This document shows positions 1 to 5,594 of a stretch of DNA of 5,690 nt, piece after piece. Made by a program: the position numbers and the translations under genes. The notes under the pieces were generated by a model. That model did not search any database. It worked only from the letters and a program-made list of their open reading frames with translations, and was not told where the DNA came from. The stretch is from JAIPEI01 sp041685835 (GTDB lineage: Bacteria; Desulfobacterota; DSM-4660; Desulfatiglandales; HGW-15), in the NCBI GenBank assembly GCA_041685835.1, contig JAWLEX010000165.1, forward strand, positions 1 through 5,690, written 5' to 3'. Position 1 is the first letter of the stretch, and every line of letters begins with the position of its first letter.

Positions 1-21
1 GGGAGGACCCGGACGGCCTGA
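1..21 (+). CDS. possible C-terminal tail of an upstream gene
   Basis: The first reading frame runs open from the window edge to a TGA at 19-21, giving six residues (GRTRTA) before the stop. A strong + strand terminator starts 40 nt later, so some + strand gene must end close by, and this frame would give normal stop-to-terminator spacing. The other two + frames run into or through the terminator hairpin, which makes them less likely. The fragment is too short to recognise a product, and the real gene could end before the window. Confidence 0.2.
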   Translation, partial: GRTRTA

Positions 22-60
22 GTGTGTGCAAAAGCCCGACAATAAAACCGGGAAAGCAGA

Positions 61-94
61 AAGAGGCGGAGCACATGCTCCGCCTCTTTTTTTT
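61..94 (+). terminator. Rho-independent terminator of the upstream unit
   Basis: A perfect 12-bp stem (61-72 with 77-88) closes on a 4-nt ACAT loop. It is followed by a run of eight T (87-94, the first two also in the stem) and preceded by an A-rich stretch. This is the canonical intrinsic terminator form and reads on the + strand, so it ends transcription entering from the left. The repeat element begins 3 nt after the T run. Confidence 0.92.
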
Positions 95-97
95 GTG

Positions 98-275
98 AGT
101 GCCCATCCAGAAACGCTTTTTGGGCACTGGCAAGTTTCCAATTCAGAAATGAGGATTTTTTGTCAAGATCAAGGAAATCAAGAGGTTGCGCGGAGGCGTA
201 CTGAAGTACGCCGCACAAGCAACCTCGCAGATTGACGCTGAGATTGGCAAAAAAGACCATTTCTGGATGGAAACT
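98..275. mobile_element. MITE-like palindromic repeat, complete copy 1
   Basis: This is a roughly 178-bp non-coding element built of nested inverted repeats. An outer left hairpin pairs AGTGCCCA (98-105) with TGGGCACT (121-128). The main near-palindrome pairs 133-151 with 258-275, then TTTTTTGTCAA (156-166) with TTGGCAAAAAA (244-254, one G-T wobble), then GAGGTTGC (182-189) with GCAACCTC (219-226), and ends in GGCGTACT (195-202) with AGTACGCC (205-212). CCATCCAGAAA (103-113) also reappears inverted at 260-270. Positions 98-193 are identical to 5595-5690. GTGAG at 95-99 and 277-281 could be a target-site duplication. There is no room for a transposase, so mobility would be in trans. The right boundary is inferred from the inverted repeats, because the second copy is cut by the window edge. 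Confidence 0.8.
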
Positions 276-304
276 AGTGAGCGTTCAAGGCGTAAATCGC
301 CTGT

Positions 305-312
305 GGGGAGGA
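305..312 (+). promoter_or_regulatory. Shine-Dalgarno site that fixes the start at 318
   Basis: GGGGAGGA lies 5 nt before the ATG at 318, which is strong and well spaced. It is the main reason to prefer 318 over the in-frame TTG at 186 and ATG at 267, both of which lie inside the repeat element. A small hairpin (AGGCG 288-292 with CGCCT 298-302) sits just upstream of it. Confidence 0.75.
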
Positions 313-317
313 CGGAA

Positions 318-1919
318 ATGCCTGATGGTTCAGGGGCGGTCGACAACAGAATGGAAAAGGGTGCGGAGCGGACAGGCTCCGCGGGCCTCGGGCTCAACGA
401 GCGCCTCGGGCTGATCGGGCTCATTGACGAAGGCGCGCGCTCCGGGGTCGAGGGTTCCCCCGTGGTGGCCGACCTCTTCAGCGATCTATGGCACCTGGTG
501 GACCGGACCATCAAAGGGGCCCGGGTAAGCCCGCTCAGACCCGAGAAATCCCATAACGGCTTCGGCGTTCTGGAGATCAATGCGGAGACCGGAGAGAATC
601 TGGGCCGCCTCAACATGCTCTACCTGAGAAAACCCATACCCTGTTATTACCTGGTGTATGTGGAGGTGTCGCCGCCTTTCAGGAGCAAAGGGCTCGGCCG
701 CCTCGTGCTCGAGTACTTCCGGCAGTTCCTGGAGGAGAAGACGGCCCTGGGGATCCTGGACAACATTATTTCCCCGGAGGACCCTGCCTACGATATCTAC
801 ACTAAACAGGCCTGGGAGCCCCTGGATGCGATCCTGGGGGACGCCGCGCCCCAGGGTACGGAGAACTTCATGGTCTTTGTCCCACTCAGGTTCCGGGACC
901 GAGATCTCAAGGAGCCGGTGCTGCGGGTAATACACCACCTGAGCCGCAAGCGGGCTGCAATCGACATGCGGGACAACGAGGAGATGGTCAAGCACACCCT
1001 CGCCGAGTTCCGGGACCTGTACGACGCCCTTTTGGGATATTTCCACCGGGAACTCGATGATGGCCGGATCACACCCCTGATGCGTTTCATGTTCACCCGG
1101 TACGTGACCAAGCTCATAGGTTTCCGACGTCGTATCGCGGGCCTGCTCGGGTACACGGGCGGGGACTCCCTGGAACAGATCGTCCTGGACCCGAACGTCC
1201 TTTCGCTCAAGACCAAGTCCTACGCCCCTTCGGAACTCGCATCAAAGCCCGCCCTGGTCTTCGGGGAGCAGTCCCTCTGGCTGCGGCTTCCCGAGGAGCT
1301 GAAGCGGAACCCGGCCCGGACCATAGAGGCAATGCCCAACTATGCGCGGCCGGCCCTGGCCTCGTGGCTCGATGCGCGCGGGGCCGCACCCGGGGATTTC
1401 CTCACCATCGGCGACTTCCTGGACATGGGGTTCGACCCTACGAGGCTCAAGGAGCTGACCCTGGAGGGTGTGCCTTATATTTTCGAGCGGGTCCAGGCCA
1501 GGCAGCTCGATAGGATTTTGAGGGAGAAGGTCCTGCTGGAGCGGCTGGGTCCCCAGGCCGCGGATGTTCGCGCGCGCAACGCCCGCCTTCTCGTCAACCC
1601 GCCGGTCCTGGCCGTTCGGGACCGCGGGAACGGCTACGTGCTTCGCCGCAAGGTGGAAGGCGTCCACTGGGAAGAGGCGGTTGAACAACTTCAGACCGCA
1701 TCTTCACTGAGGGCTGTGAATGCCTCGCTTCACAGCGACCGGCTCATTCAGGCCACGGTGCGTCAGGCGTTTGAGGCGGCCGAGGCCCGGGTCGAGCAGG
1801 GAGAACATGAGCTTCTGGACAACCTCGCCTGTTTCATTCCATGGGACCTGGAGACGAACCGGCCACGCATGGTGGTGGAATTTCACGGGACCTACCTGGA
1901 GTCCGTCTGGTTGGCATGA
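318..1919 (+). CDS. GNAT-like acetyltransferase domain protein with long helical C-terminus
   Basis: This encodes a 533-aa, apparently soluble protein with no signal peptide or membrane segment, so it is probably cytoplasmic. Around residues 80-190 it resembles a GNAT N-acetyltransferase fold. A hydrophobic strand (YYLVYVEVSP, about 110-119) leads into RSKGLG (122-127), which fits the R/Q-x-x-G-x-G/A acetyl-CoA pyrophosphate-binding motif, and then a helix (RLVLEYFRQFLEE). A later YDIYTKQAWEPL stretch fits the usual C-terminal GNAT helix and strand. The remaining 340 or so residues are mostly helical and charged and match nothing I can name; the end (FIPWDLETNRPRMVVEFHGTYLESVWLA region) looks ordered. 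GNAT enzymes are usually 150-200 aa, so most of this protein is extra. The ATG at 318 is chosen for its Shine-Dalgarno; ATG 351 is an alternative. The gene is monocistronic here, 42 bp after the repeat, and converges on mltD. The substrate is unknown. Confidence 0.8.
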   Translation: MPDGSGAVDNRMEKGAERTGSAGLGLNERLGLIGLIDEGARSGVEGSPVVADLFSDLWHLVDRTIKGARVSPLRPEKSHNGFGVLEINAETGENLGRLNMLYLRKPIPCYYLVYVEVSPPFRSKGLGRLVLEYFRQFLEEKTALGILDNIISPEDPAYDIYTKQAWEPLDAILGDAAPQGTENFMVFVPLRFRDRDLKEPVLRVIHHLSRKRAAIDMRDNEEMVKHTLAEFRDLYDALLGYFHRELDDGRITPLMRFMFTRYVTKLIGFRRRIAGLLGYTGGDSLEQIVLDPNVLSLKTKSYAPSELASKPALVFGEQSLWLRLPEELKRNPARTIEAMPNYARPALASWLDARGAAPGDFLTIGDFLDMGFDPTRLKELTLEGVPYIFERVQARQLDRILREKVLLERLGPQAADVRARNARLLVNPPVLAVRDRGNGYVLRRKVEGVHWEEAVEQLQTASSLRAVNASLHSDRLIQATVRQAFEAAEARVEQGEHELLDNLACFIPWDLETNRPRMVVEFHGTYLESVWLA

Positions 1920-1950
1920 CTCGGTGATTCACTGAAGACAACGGTGCAGG

Positions 1951-1972
1951 AAAAGGCGCGGCGCCGCCCGCC
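1951..1972 (-). terminator. weak candidate terminator of the mltD-like gene
   Basis: The 90-bp gap between the convergent stop codons contains a very GC-rich self-complementary stretch. Read on the - strand, GGCG (1972-1969) can pair with CGCC (1958-1955) around an inner CG/CG pair and a small bulge, and TTTT (1954-1951) follows. The stem is short and interrupted and the T run only four long, so this is tentative. No comparable structure serves the + strand gene. Confidence 0.3.
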
Positions 1973-2009
1973 GGTGAACGGATTCGTGCGACGCCGCAAA
2001 CAAGCGTTG

Positions 2010-3836
2010 TTAATGGGCCGTGACCTTCACGACCTGTCCGGGATAGATGGTACTGTTGGGGGTGAGGCGGTTCACCTTGAGAAAGTCGGAGAGCTCCATT
2101 TTGTGGCGCAGGGCGATAAGATAGGGGGAGTCCCCCTTCTTGACCCGGTAGGTCTGAACGGTCTTTGACGTCCCGGAACTGGTGCCCGCCGGCACCTTGA
2201 GTGGCTGGCCGATCTGGAGCCTGGTGGTCCGAAGCCCGTTGACCGACTGTATGGCCCCGGTGGTGGTGGAGAAGCGCTGGGCGATCTTCCAGAGGGAGTC
2301 TCCCTTCCTGACCTTGTAATCCGTAAGGCCGCCTTTTTGTGAATAGGCTGCGGCCACGGCCGAGGTGCTTCCCCGGGTCGGTATCTTGAGGTTCGATCCA
2401 ACCCTCAGGTAGTTCCGGTTTTGAATCCCGTTAACACTGGCAATGGCCTGAATCGAGGTGCCGTACCGGCGGGCGATAGTGGAAAGGGTCTCCCCTCTCC
2501 GGACCTTGTGGGCCACTTGAGAGGGCTGCGGCGGGCTCCAGGCGGGGAGATCACGCAGCTTGGCCACGAGGGTGTCTCCTTTGCCCTTCGGAACCTTGAG
2601 GGTGTATGGGCTGCCCGGGGTCAGGTACTGCCGGAGCTCGGGGTTCATTTCGCAGAGGAGCCCGTAGTCCATTTCGAGGTGCTGGGCCACGGTCTTGAGG
2701 TGAATCTGCTTGTCGACGCCCACAAAATCCTTGTCCCTGGGGGGAAAGACCTCAGGCAGTTCAAAGCCGTGGGCCTCGGGATCATTGACGATGTGGAGTA
2801 CGGCCAGGAACTTGGGCACGTAAAAGGCGGTCTCCCTGGGGAGTCGTTGGTACAGGTCCCAGAAGTCGTCCAAATACTTGATCTGCTGGGCCTTGATGCG
2901 GCTCAGGACCCTGTGCTCCCCGCAGTTGTAAGCGGCCAGGACGGTCGTCCATTCTCCGAAGATCTGGTGGAGCTCCTTGAGGTATTCAATGGCCGCCATG
3001 GTGGATTTTTCCGGGTCCATACGCTCGTCGATCCACTGGTCTCTCTTGAGCCCGAACTTGTATCCCGTGGATGCTATGAACTGCCACATGCCCAGGGCGC
3101 GGGCGCGGGACAGGGCGCGCACCTTGAACCCGCTCTCGATGAGAGGCAGCCAGGAGAGCTCCTCCGGGAGCCCTGCCTCTTTGAGTGCCTCCACAATCAT
3201 GGGCCGGTAGGTTCCGGACCGGCGATAGGCCTCCAGAAAAAATTTCCGGTGAGGACCCTTGAAGAGGTTCAAGGCCTTTTCCACTTCCTTGTTCATGACC
3301 AGGGGTATGGCCATGTGGTTGCCGCCGGCCGCGGTGAACCGGGATGAATAGACCTCGACAACACGCCGGGATATGGTTATACGGAGGTCGTCCTTCTGCT
3401 GAAGGAGTTCGGGGTCGGCGTTCGGTTTCACCTGTAGAATGAGGGAATAGGCCTTGTCCAGTGCTCCCATGGCGTTTTCCAGGTCTCCCTGTTCCCAGAA
3501 ATCGGTGGACGCCTGGTAGAATTCCATGGCCGAATCGATCAGCTCCTGGTTGGTGAGCCGCCCATCACCGGATATTTCCGGAACCGCGGCGGGTTCGTCC
3601 TCTCCCAGCTCTTCGATGGCGTCGAGGCGGGTGGGCGCGACCGGCTGATCGGCCTCTTGGGTCTCCGGCGCCGACCCATGAGTTTCTTCGGACTCGGAGG
3701 TATGCGTTTCCGCCGGGGTTGCCGTGTCGGCCGCCAGGTCATTCCGCGGCCCGGGTGTCACGCACCCTGAGCCCATAACCAGAAGAAGGACCAGCAGCGC
3801 GGACAAGGGCCAAAGGACGAATGGGCGATTATTCAC
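2010..3836 (-). CDS. mltD: MltD-type membrane-bound lytic murein transglycosylase with LysM repeats
   Basis: This encodes a 608-aa lipoprotein predicted to cleave the MurNAc-GlcNAc bond of peptidoglycan, leaving 1,6-anhydro-MurNAc ends, in the periplasm. The N-terminus is a short signal (PFVLWPLSALLVLLLVMGSGC) with the lipidated Cys at residue 25. A Pro/Glu/Thr-rich linker follows (about 26-95), then a helical region (95-185). The lysozyme-like SLT domain spans about 205-345: LPLIESGF carries the probable catalytic Glu at 234, followed by ALGMWQFI and AAYNCGEHRV, all typical of the family. A degenerate LysM-like stretch lies at about 371-416. Three clear LysM modules follow at about 442-486, 506-549 and 562-606, each starting [HY][KR]VR/K-[RK]-G-[ED]. 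The GTG start at 3836 is chosen because AAGGAG precedes it; the longest open frame would begin upstream of the promoter. Three LysM modules is more than the two of E. coli MltD. Confidence 0.9.
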   Translation of the reverse strand: MNNRPFVLWPLSALLVLLLVMGSGCVTPGPRNDLAADTATPAETHTSESEETHGSAPETQEADQPVAPTRLDAIEELGEDEPAAVPEISGDGRLTNQELIDSAMEFYQASTDFWEQGDLENAMGALDKAYSLILQVKPNADPELLQQKDDLRITISRRVVEVYSSRFTAAGGNHMAIPLVMNKEVEKALNLFKGPHRKFFLEAYRRSGTYRPMIVEALKEAGLPEELSWLPLIESGFKVRALSRARALGMWQFIASTGYKFGLKRDQWIDERMDPEKSTMAAIEYLKELHQIFGEWTTVLAAYNCGEHRVLSRIKAQQIKYLDDFWDLYQRLPRETAFYVPKFLAVLHIVNDPEAHGFELPEVFPPRDKDFVGVDKQIHLKTVAQHLEMDYGLLCEMNPELRQYLTPGSPYTLKVPKGKGDTLVAKLRDLPAWSPPQPSQVAHKVRRGETLSTIARRYGTSIQAIASVNGIQNRNYLRVGSNLKIPTRGSTSAVAAAYSQKGGLTDYKVRKGDSLWKIAQRFSTTTGAIQSVNGLRTTRLQIGQPLKVPAGTSSGTSKTVQTYRVKKGDSPYLIALRHKMELSDFLKVNRLTPNSTIYPGQVVKVTAH

Positions 3837-3843
3837 GTATTTT

Positions 3844-3851
3844 CTCCTTTT
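3844..3851 (-). promoter_or_regulatory. Shine-Dalgarno site selecting the GTG start of mltD
   Basis: On the - strand AAAAGGAG ends 7 nt before the GTG at 3836. The alternative ATG at 3875 has no purine-rich site in front of it and would add a basic extension (SIRHVKRRKYV) before the lipoprotein signal. The GTG is therefore the better start. Confidence 0.75.
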
Positions 3852-3900
3852 CACATGCCTGATAGAAATTTGCATGATAATAAGCTGATTTTTCGGCAGG

Positions 3901-3929
3901 ATAATACACACATGGAAGTTGTGTGTCAA
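3901..3929 (-). promoter_or_regulatory. sigma-70 type promoter of mltD
   Basis: Read on the - strand, a perfect -35 box TTGACA (3929-3924) and a -10 box TATTAT (3906-3901, five of six consensus bases) are separated by exactly 17 bp. Transcription would start near 3894, giving a leader of roughly 57 nt to the GTG at 3836. The promoter also rules out any start upstream of about 3894. The match is close to ideal, so basal expression should be substantial unless repressed. Confidence 0.85.
3906..3926. promoter_or_regulatory. inverted repeat inside the mltD promoter spacer
   Basis: ACACACA (3906-3912) and TGTGTGT (3920-3926) are perfect 7-bp arms around a 7-bp centre. The dyad fills the spacer between the -10 and -35 boxes and touches both. 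A protein bound here would block RNA polymerase, so it is a candidate repressor operator. The arms are of simple composition, so chance is possible. Confidence 0.4.
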
Positions 3930-3941
3930 TGTTAAAATCTT

Positions 3942-3955
3942 CACAACATGTTGTG
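3942..3955. promoter_or_regulatory. 14-bp perfect palindrome upstream of the mltD -35 box
   Basis: CACAACATGTTGTG is a perfect palindrome 12 bp upstream of the -35 hexamer, centred near -55 relative to the predicted start. The half-site GTTGTG (3950-3955) recurs at 3918-3923 in the promoter spacer, 32 bp away, or about three helical turns. This looks like a regulator binding site. I cannot name the regulator. Confidence 0.5.
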
Positions 3956-4031
3956 GTTCATAATAGTTTGATCCTGTATTTAAGGCGGTTCAGCCCCGGC
4001 GGGAGTGAATGCAATGCGTGATAATGCTTCT

Positions 4032-4049
4032 GTAAAACGCCCGTTTTAC
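4032..4049. repeat. inverted repeat in the divergent intergenic region
   Basis: GTAAAACG (4032-4039) and CGTTTTAC (4042-4049) form perfect 8-bp arms around a 2-bp centre. With only 2 nt between the arms it is better suited to be a protein-binding dyad than an RNA hairpin, and no T run follows on either strand. It could be an operator for the permease gene; its function is unknown. Confidence 0.45.
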
Positions 4050-4145
4050 CAAAGAGCACGCAGGGGCTGTGAGCATAACTTGTTAGAATTGTGTTATGTT
4101 TTCCCTGCGGTTTCCGCGCCTCCGTGCGAGATGAAAGGCTTTTTC

Positions 4146-4165
4146 GAATCAATCAGGCTTGATTC
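4146..4165. repeat. inverted repeat GAATCAA-N6-TTGATTC
   Basis: Perfect 7-bp arms (4146-4152 and 4159-4165) flank a 6-nt centre, about 155 bp before the permease start. It could be an operator or a leader hairpin if transcription begins upstream of it. There is nothing to name a regulator from. Confidence 0.4.
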
Positions 4166-4185
4166 CACAGGTGAGTAATGGTAAG

Positions 4186-4274
4186 GCTCCAGTGGGCCGG
4201 AGCTGTTTAGGCCTGCGCGAGTGTTTTCTCGCATACGGTCCTCAGCCGACCGGGAAACGCAGCACAGGCGGTCG
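4186..4274 (+). promoter_or_regulatory. possibly structured leader of the phosphate permease gene
   Basis: Three hairpins follow one another before the permease start: GCTCC/GGAGC (4186-4190 with 4199-4203), GCGAG/CTCGC (4217-4221 with 4228-4232, TGTTTT loop) and CGACCG/CGGTCG (4247-4252 with 4269-4274, 16-nt loop). The stems are only 5-6 bp in GC-rich sequence, so chance is a real alternative. I compared the segment from memory with common riboswitch cores (cobalamin, Moco, c-di-GMP, glycine, SAM) and found no convincing match. Confidence 0.25.
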
Positions 4275-4320
4275 ATGGGCGGGATTCCTCTTTTTCAGCG
4301 GAAGGGAAAGAAAGACTCGG

Positions 4321-5592
4321 ATGCTGGAGCTCTTGTCGGCAGGAACGGAATACTATATCCTGGGGATTGCGGCGCTCGTAGGATTTTACATGGCCGCCAA
4401 TATAGGCGGCAACGACTTGGCGAACGCCATGGGGACCTCTGTAGGCTCGGGTGCCCTGACCATGAAACAGGCTGTGGTGGCCGCCATGTTGGCCAATATG
4501 ACGGGTGCAGTCATGGCCGGCGGCCACGTTACGAACACAATCCGCAAGGGGATGATCGACCCGAACCTCCTTGCGGACTCACCCGAGAAGCTCCTCTTAG
4601 GCATGTTCGCCGCACTTCTGGCTGCGGGTATCTGGGTCCACCTCGCCACCCGCTTCGGCATGCCCGTTTCCACCACCCACTCTATAGTCGGGGCGGTGGT
4701 GGGGTTCGGCATCATGTCCGTGGGATTCGGAGGCGTGAGCTGGTCGACGGTTGTGGCCATCGTTATCAGCTGGGTGCTCTCGCCGTTGGTCGGGGCTGTG
4801 ATCGGCGGGGGGGTGTTTCTTTTCATACGCCGCAAAATCCAGCTGGCCAAGGATCCCTATGAGCAGACCAGGAAGTACGTGCCCTGGCTGCTGACCGTGG
4901 TGTTTACGGTGCTGATCCTTTCCATGATCTTTAAGGGGCTGGCAAACCTTCATTTGAACCTGGGTTTTGTCACGGCCCTGCTTATCGCCTTGCCGGCTTC
5001 CGTGGGCGCAGGGTTTGCCGGAAAGGTGTTGCTCTCCAGGCTCGGTGGTGAAGGTTGCCGCTGGATTCGGGGGGACGAAAATGAGAAGGTGGAGTGCATC
5101 TTTGTCTATCTCCAGATCATAACGGCCTGTTACGTGGCGTTCGCCCATGGAGCGAACGACGTGGCAAACGCAGTGGGCCCGCTTGCCGCTATCTTCGCTG
5201 TAGTAAAGACCAAGACCGTGTCCATGCAGGTGGAGGTCCCGATCTGGATGCTCGCTTCAGGAGGAGCGGCGGTGGGAGTGGGCCTCCTGGCCTTCGGCGC
5301 ACGGGTAATGCAGACGATCGGGAAAAAAATAACGGAGATGACCCCGGTTCGGGGGTTCAGCGCCGAGTTCGGGGCGGCAACTACTATCCTTGTGTGTTCG
5401 CGGCTCGGCCTGCCGGTGTCCACGACCCATGTCCTGGTGGGATCGGTTATCGGCGTGGGGTTGATGAGAGGAATGGGGGTGCTGGATCTCAGGGTGATCA
5501 GGAATATAGTATCCTCCTGGTTCATTACTCTACCCTTTACTCTTATGCTTTCCATGCTTATTTACAAGCTGTTTATCGCTTTATTTTTGTAG
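4321..5592 (+). CDS. pit: PiT-family inorganic phosphate permease
   Basis: This encodes a 423-aa polytopic inner-membrane protein of the PHO4/PiT family, known for low-affinity, ion-coupled uptake of phosphate, often as a metal-phosphate complex. Both halves of the family's internal duplication are visible. The N-terminal signature is NIGGNDLANAMGTSVGSGALT (27-47) with PVSTTH at 115-120; the C-terminal signature is HGANDVANAVGP (276-287) with PVSTTH at 365-370. The paired Asn-Asp residues (31-32, 279-280) are intact. About ten hydrophobic segments are seen, with charged loops near 170-187 and 238-258. Length is normal for bacterial members. The ATG at 4321 is chosen because it gives a usual N-terminus ahead of the first membrane segment; its Shine-Dalgarno (AAGGG at 4302-4306) is weak and distant. 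The open frame continues up to 4159 without a good start. Some family members carry sulfate instead. No PhoU-like partner is in the window. Confidence 0.9.
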   Translation: MLELLSAGTEYYILGIAALVGFYMAANIGGNDLANAMGTSVGSGALTMKQAVVAAMLANMTGAVMAGGHVTNTIRKGMIDPNLLADSPEKLLLGMFAALLAAGIWVHLATRFGMPVSTTHSIVGAVVGFGIMSVGFGGVSWSTVVAIVISWVLSPLVGAVIGGGVFLFIRRKIQLAKDPYEQTRKYVPWLLTVVFTVLILSMIFKGLANLHLNLGFVTALLIALPASVGAGFAGKVLLSRLGGEGCRWIRGDENEKVECIFVYLQIITACYVAFAHGANDVANAVGPLAAIFAVVKTKTVSMQVEVPIWMLASGGAAVGVGLLAFGARVMQTIGKKITEMTPVRGFSAEFGAATTILVCSRLGLPVSTTHVLVGSVIGVGLMRGMGVLDLRVIRNIVSSWFITLPFTLMLSMLIYKLFIALFL

Positions 5593-5594
5593 TT

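Larger units (their letters stand above)
3956..4320. other. intergenic region between mltD and the phosphate permease gene
   Basis: Together with the mltD promoter region, this makes a 484-bp divergent gap. It holds an 18-bp inverted repeat (4032-4049), a second dyad (4146-4165) and a run of possible leader hairpins (4186-4274). TAGAAT at 4084-4089 could be a -10 box for the permease, but no acceptable -35 box lies 16-18 bp upstream, so I cannot place that promoter with confidence. No credible gene is seen on either strand. I do not recognise a Pho-box repeat. Confidence 0.6.

Noticed and set aside
98..128. Left hairpin of the repeat as an intrinsic terminator
   Set aside because: The stem is good, but neither strand has a T run directly after it, and the true terminator (61-94) lies just upstream.
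186..317. 44-codon N-terminal extension of the GNAT-like protein starting in the repeat
   Set aside because: It would start at TTG inside the mobile element and be read through its palindrome. ATG 318 has a far better ribosome binding site. The open frame through the repeat is probably chance.
143..616. 157-aa - strand frame spanning the repeat and the start of the GNAT-like gene
   Set aside because: It crosses the repeat and is antisense to real coding sequence, with no family resemblance. Within the repeat the palindrome keeps frames open by chance.
486..1046. 186-aa open frame on the - strand within the GNAT-like gene
   Set aside because: It is a shadow of the + strand gene, with no Shine-Dalgarno or domain.
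2421..3347. 308-aa open frame on the + strand opposite mltD
   Set aside because: It lies wholly antisense to a gene with clear SLT and LysM domains. It has no recognisable motif, and high GC content readily gives long antisense frames.
3958..4152. 64-aa - strand frame in the divergent intergenic region
   Set aside because: It starts at TTG without a Shine-Dalgarno, has no recognisable features, and crosses the inverted repeat at 4032-4049.
4131..4178. 15-codon + strand ORF (MKGFFESIRLDSTGE) as a possible leader peptide
   Set aside because: No Shine-Dalgarno precedes the ATG, and there is no run of regulatory codons or coupled attenuator hairpin.
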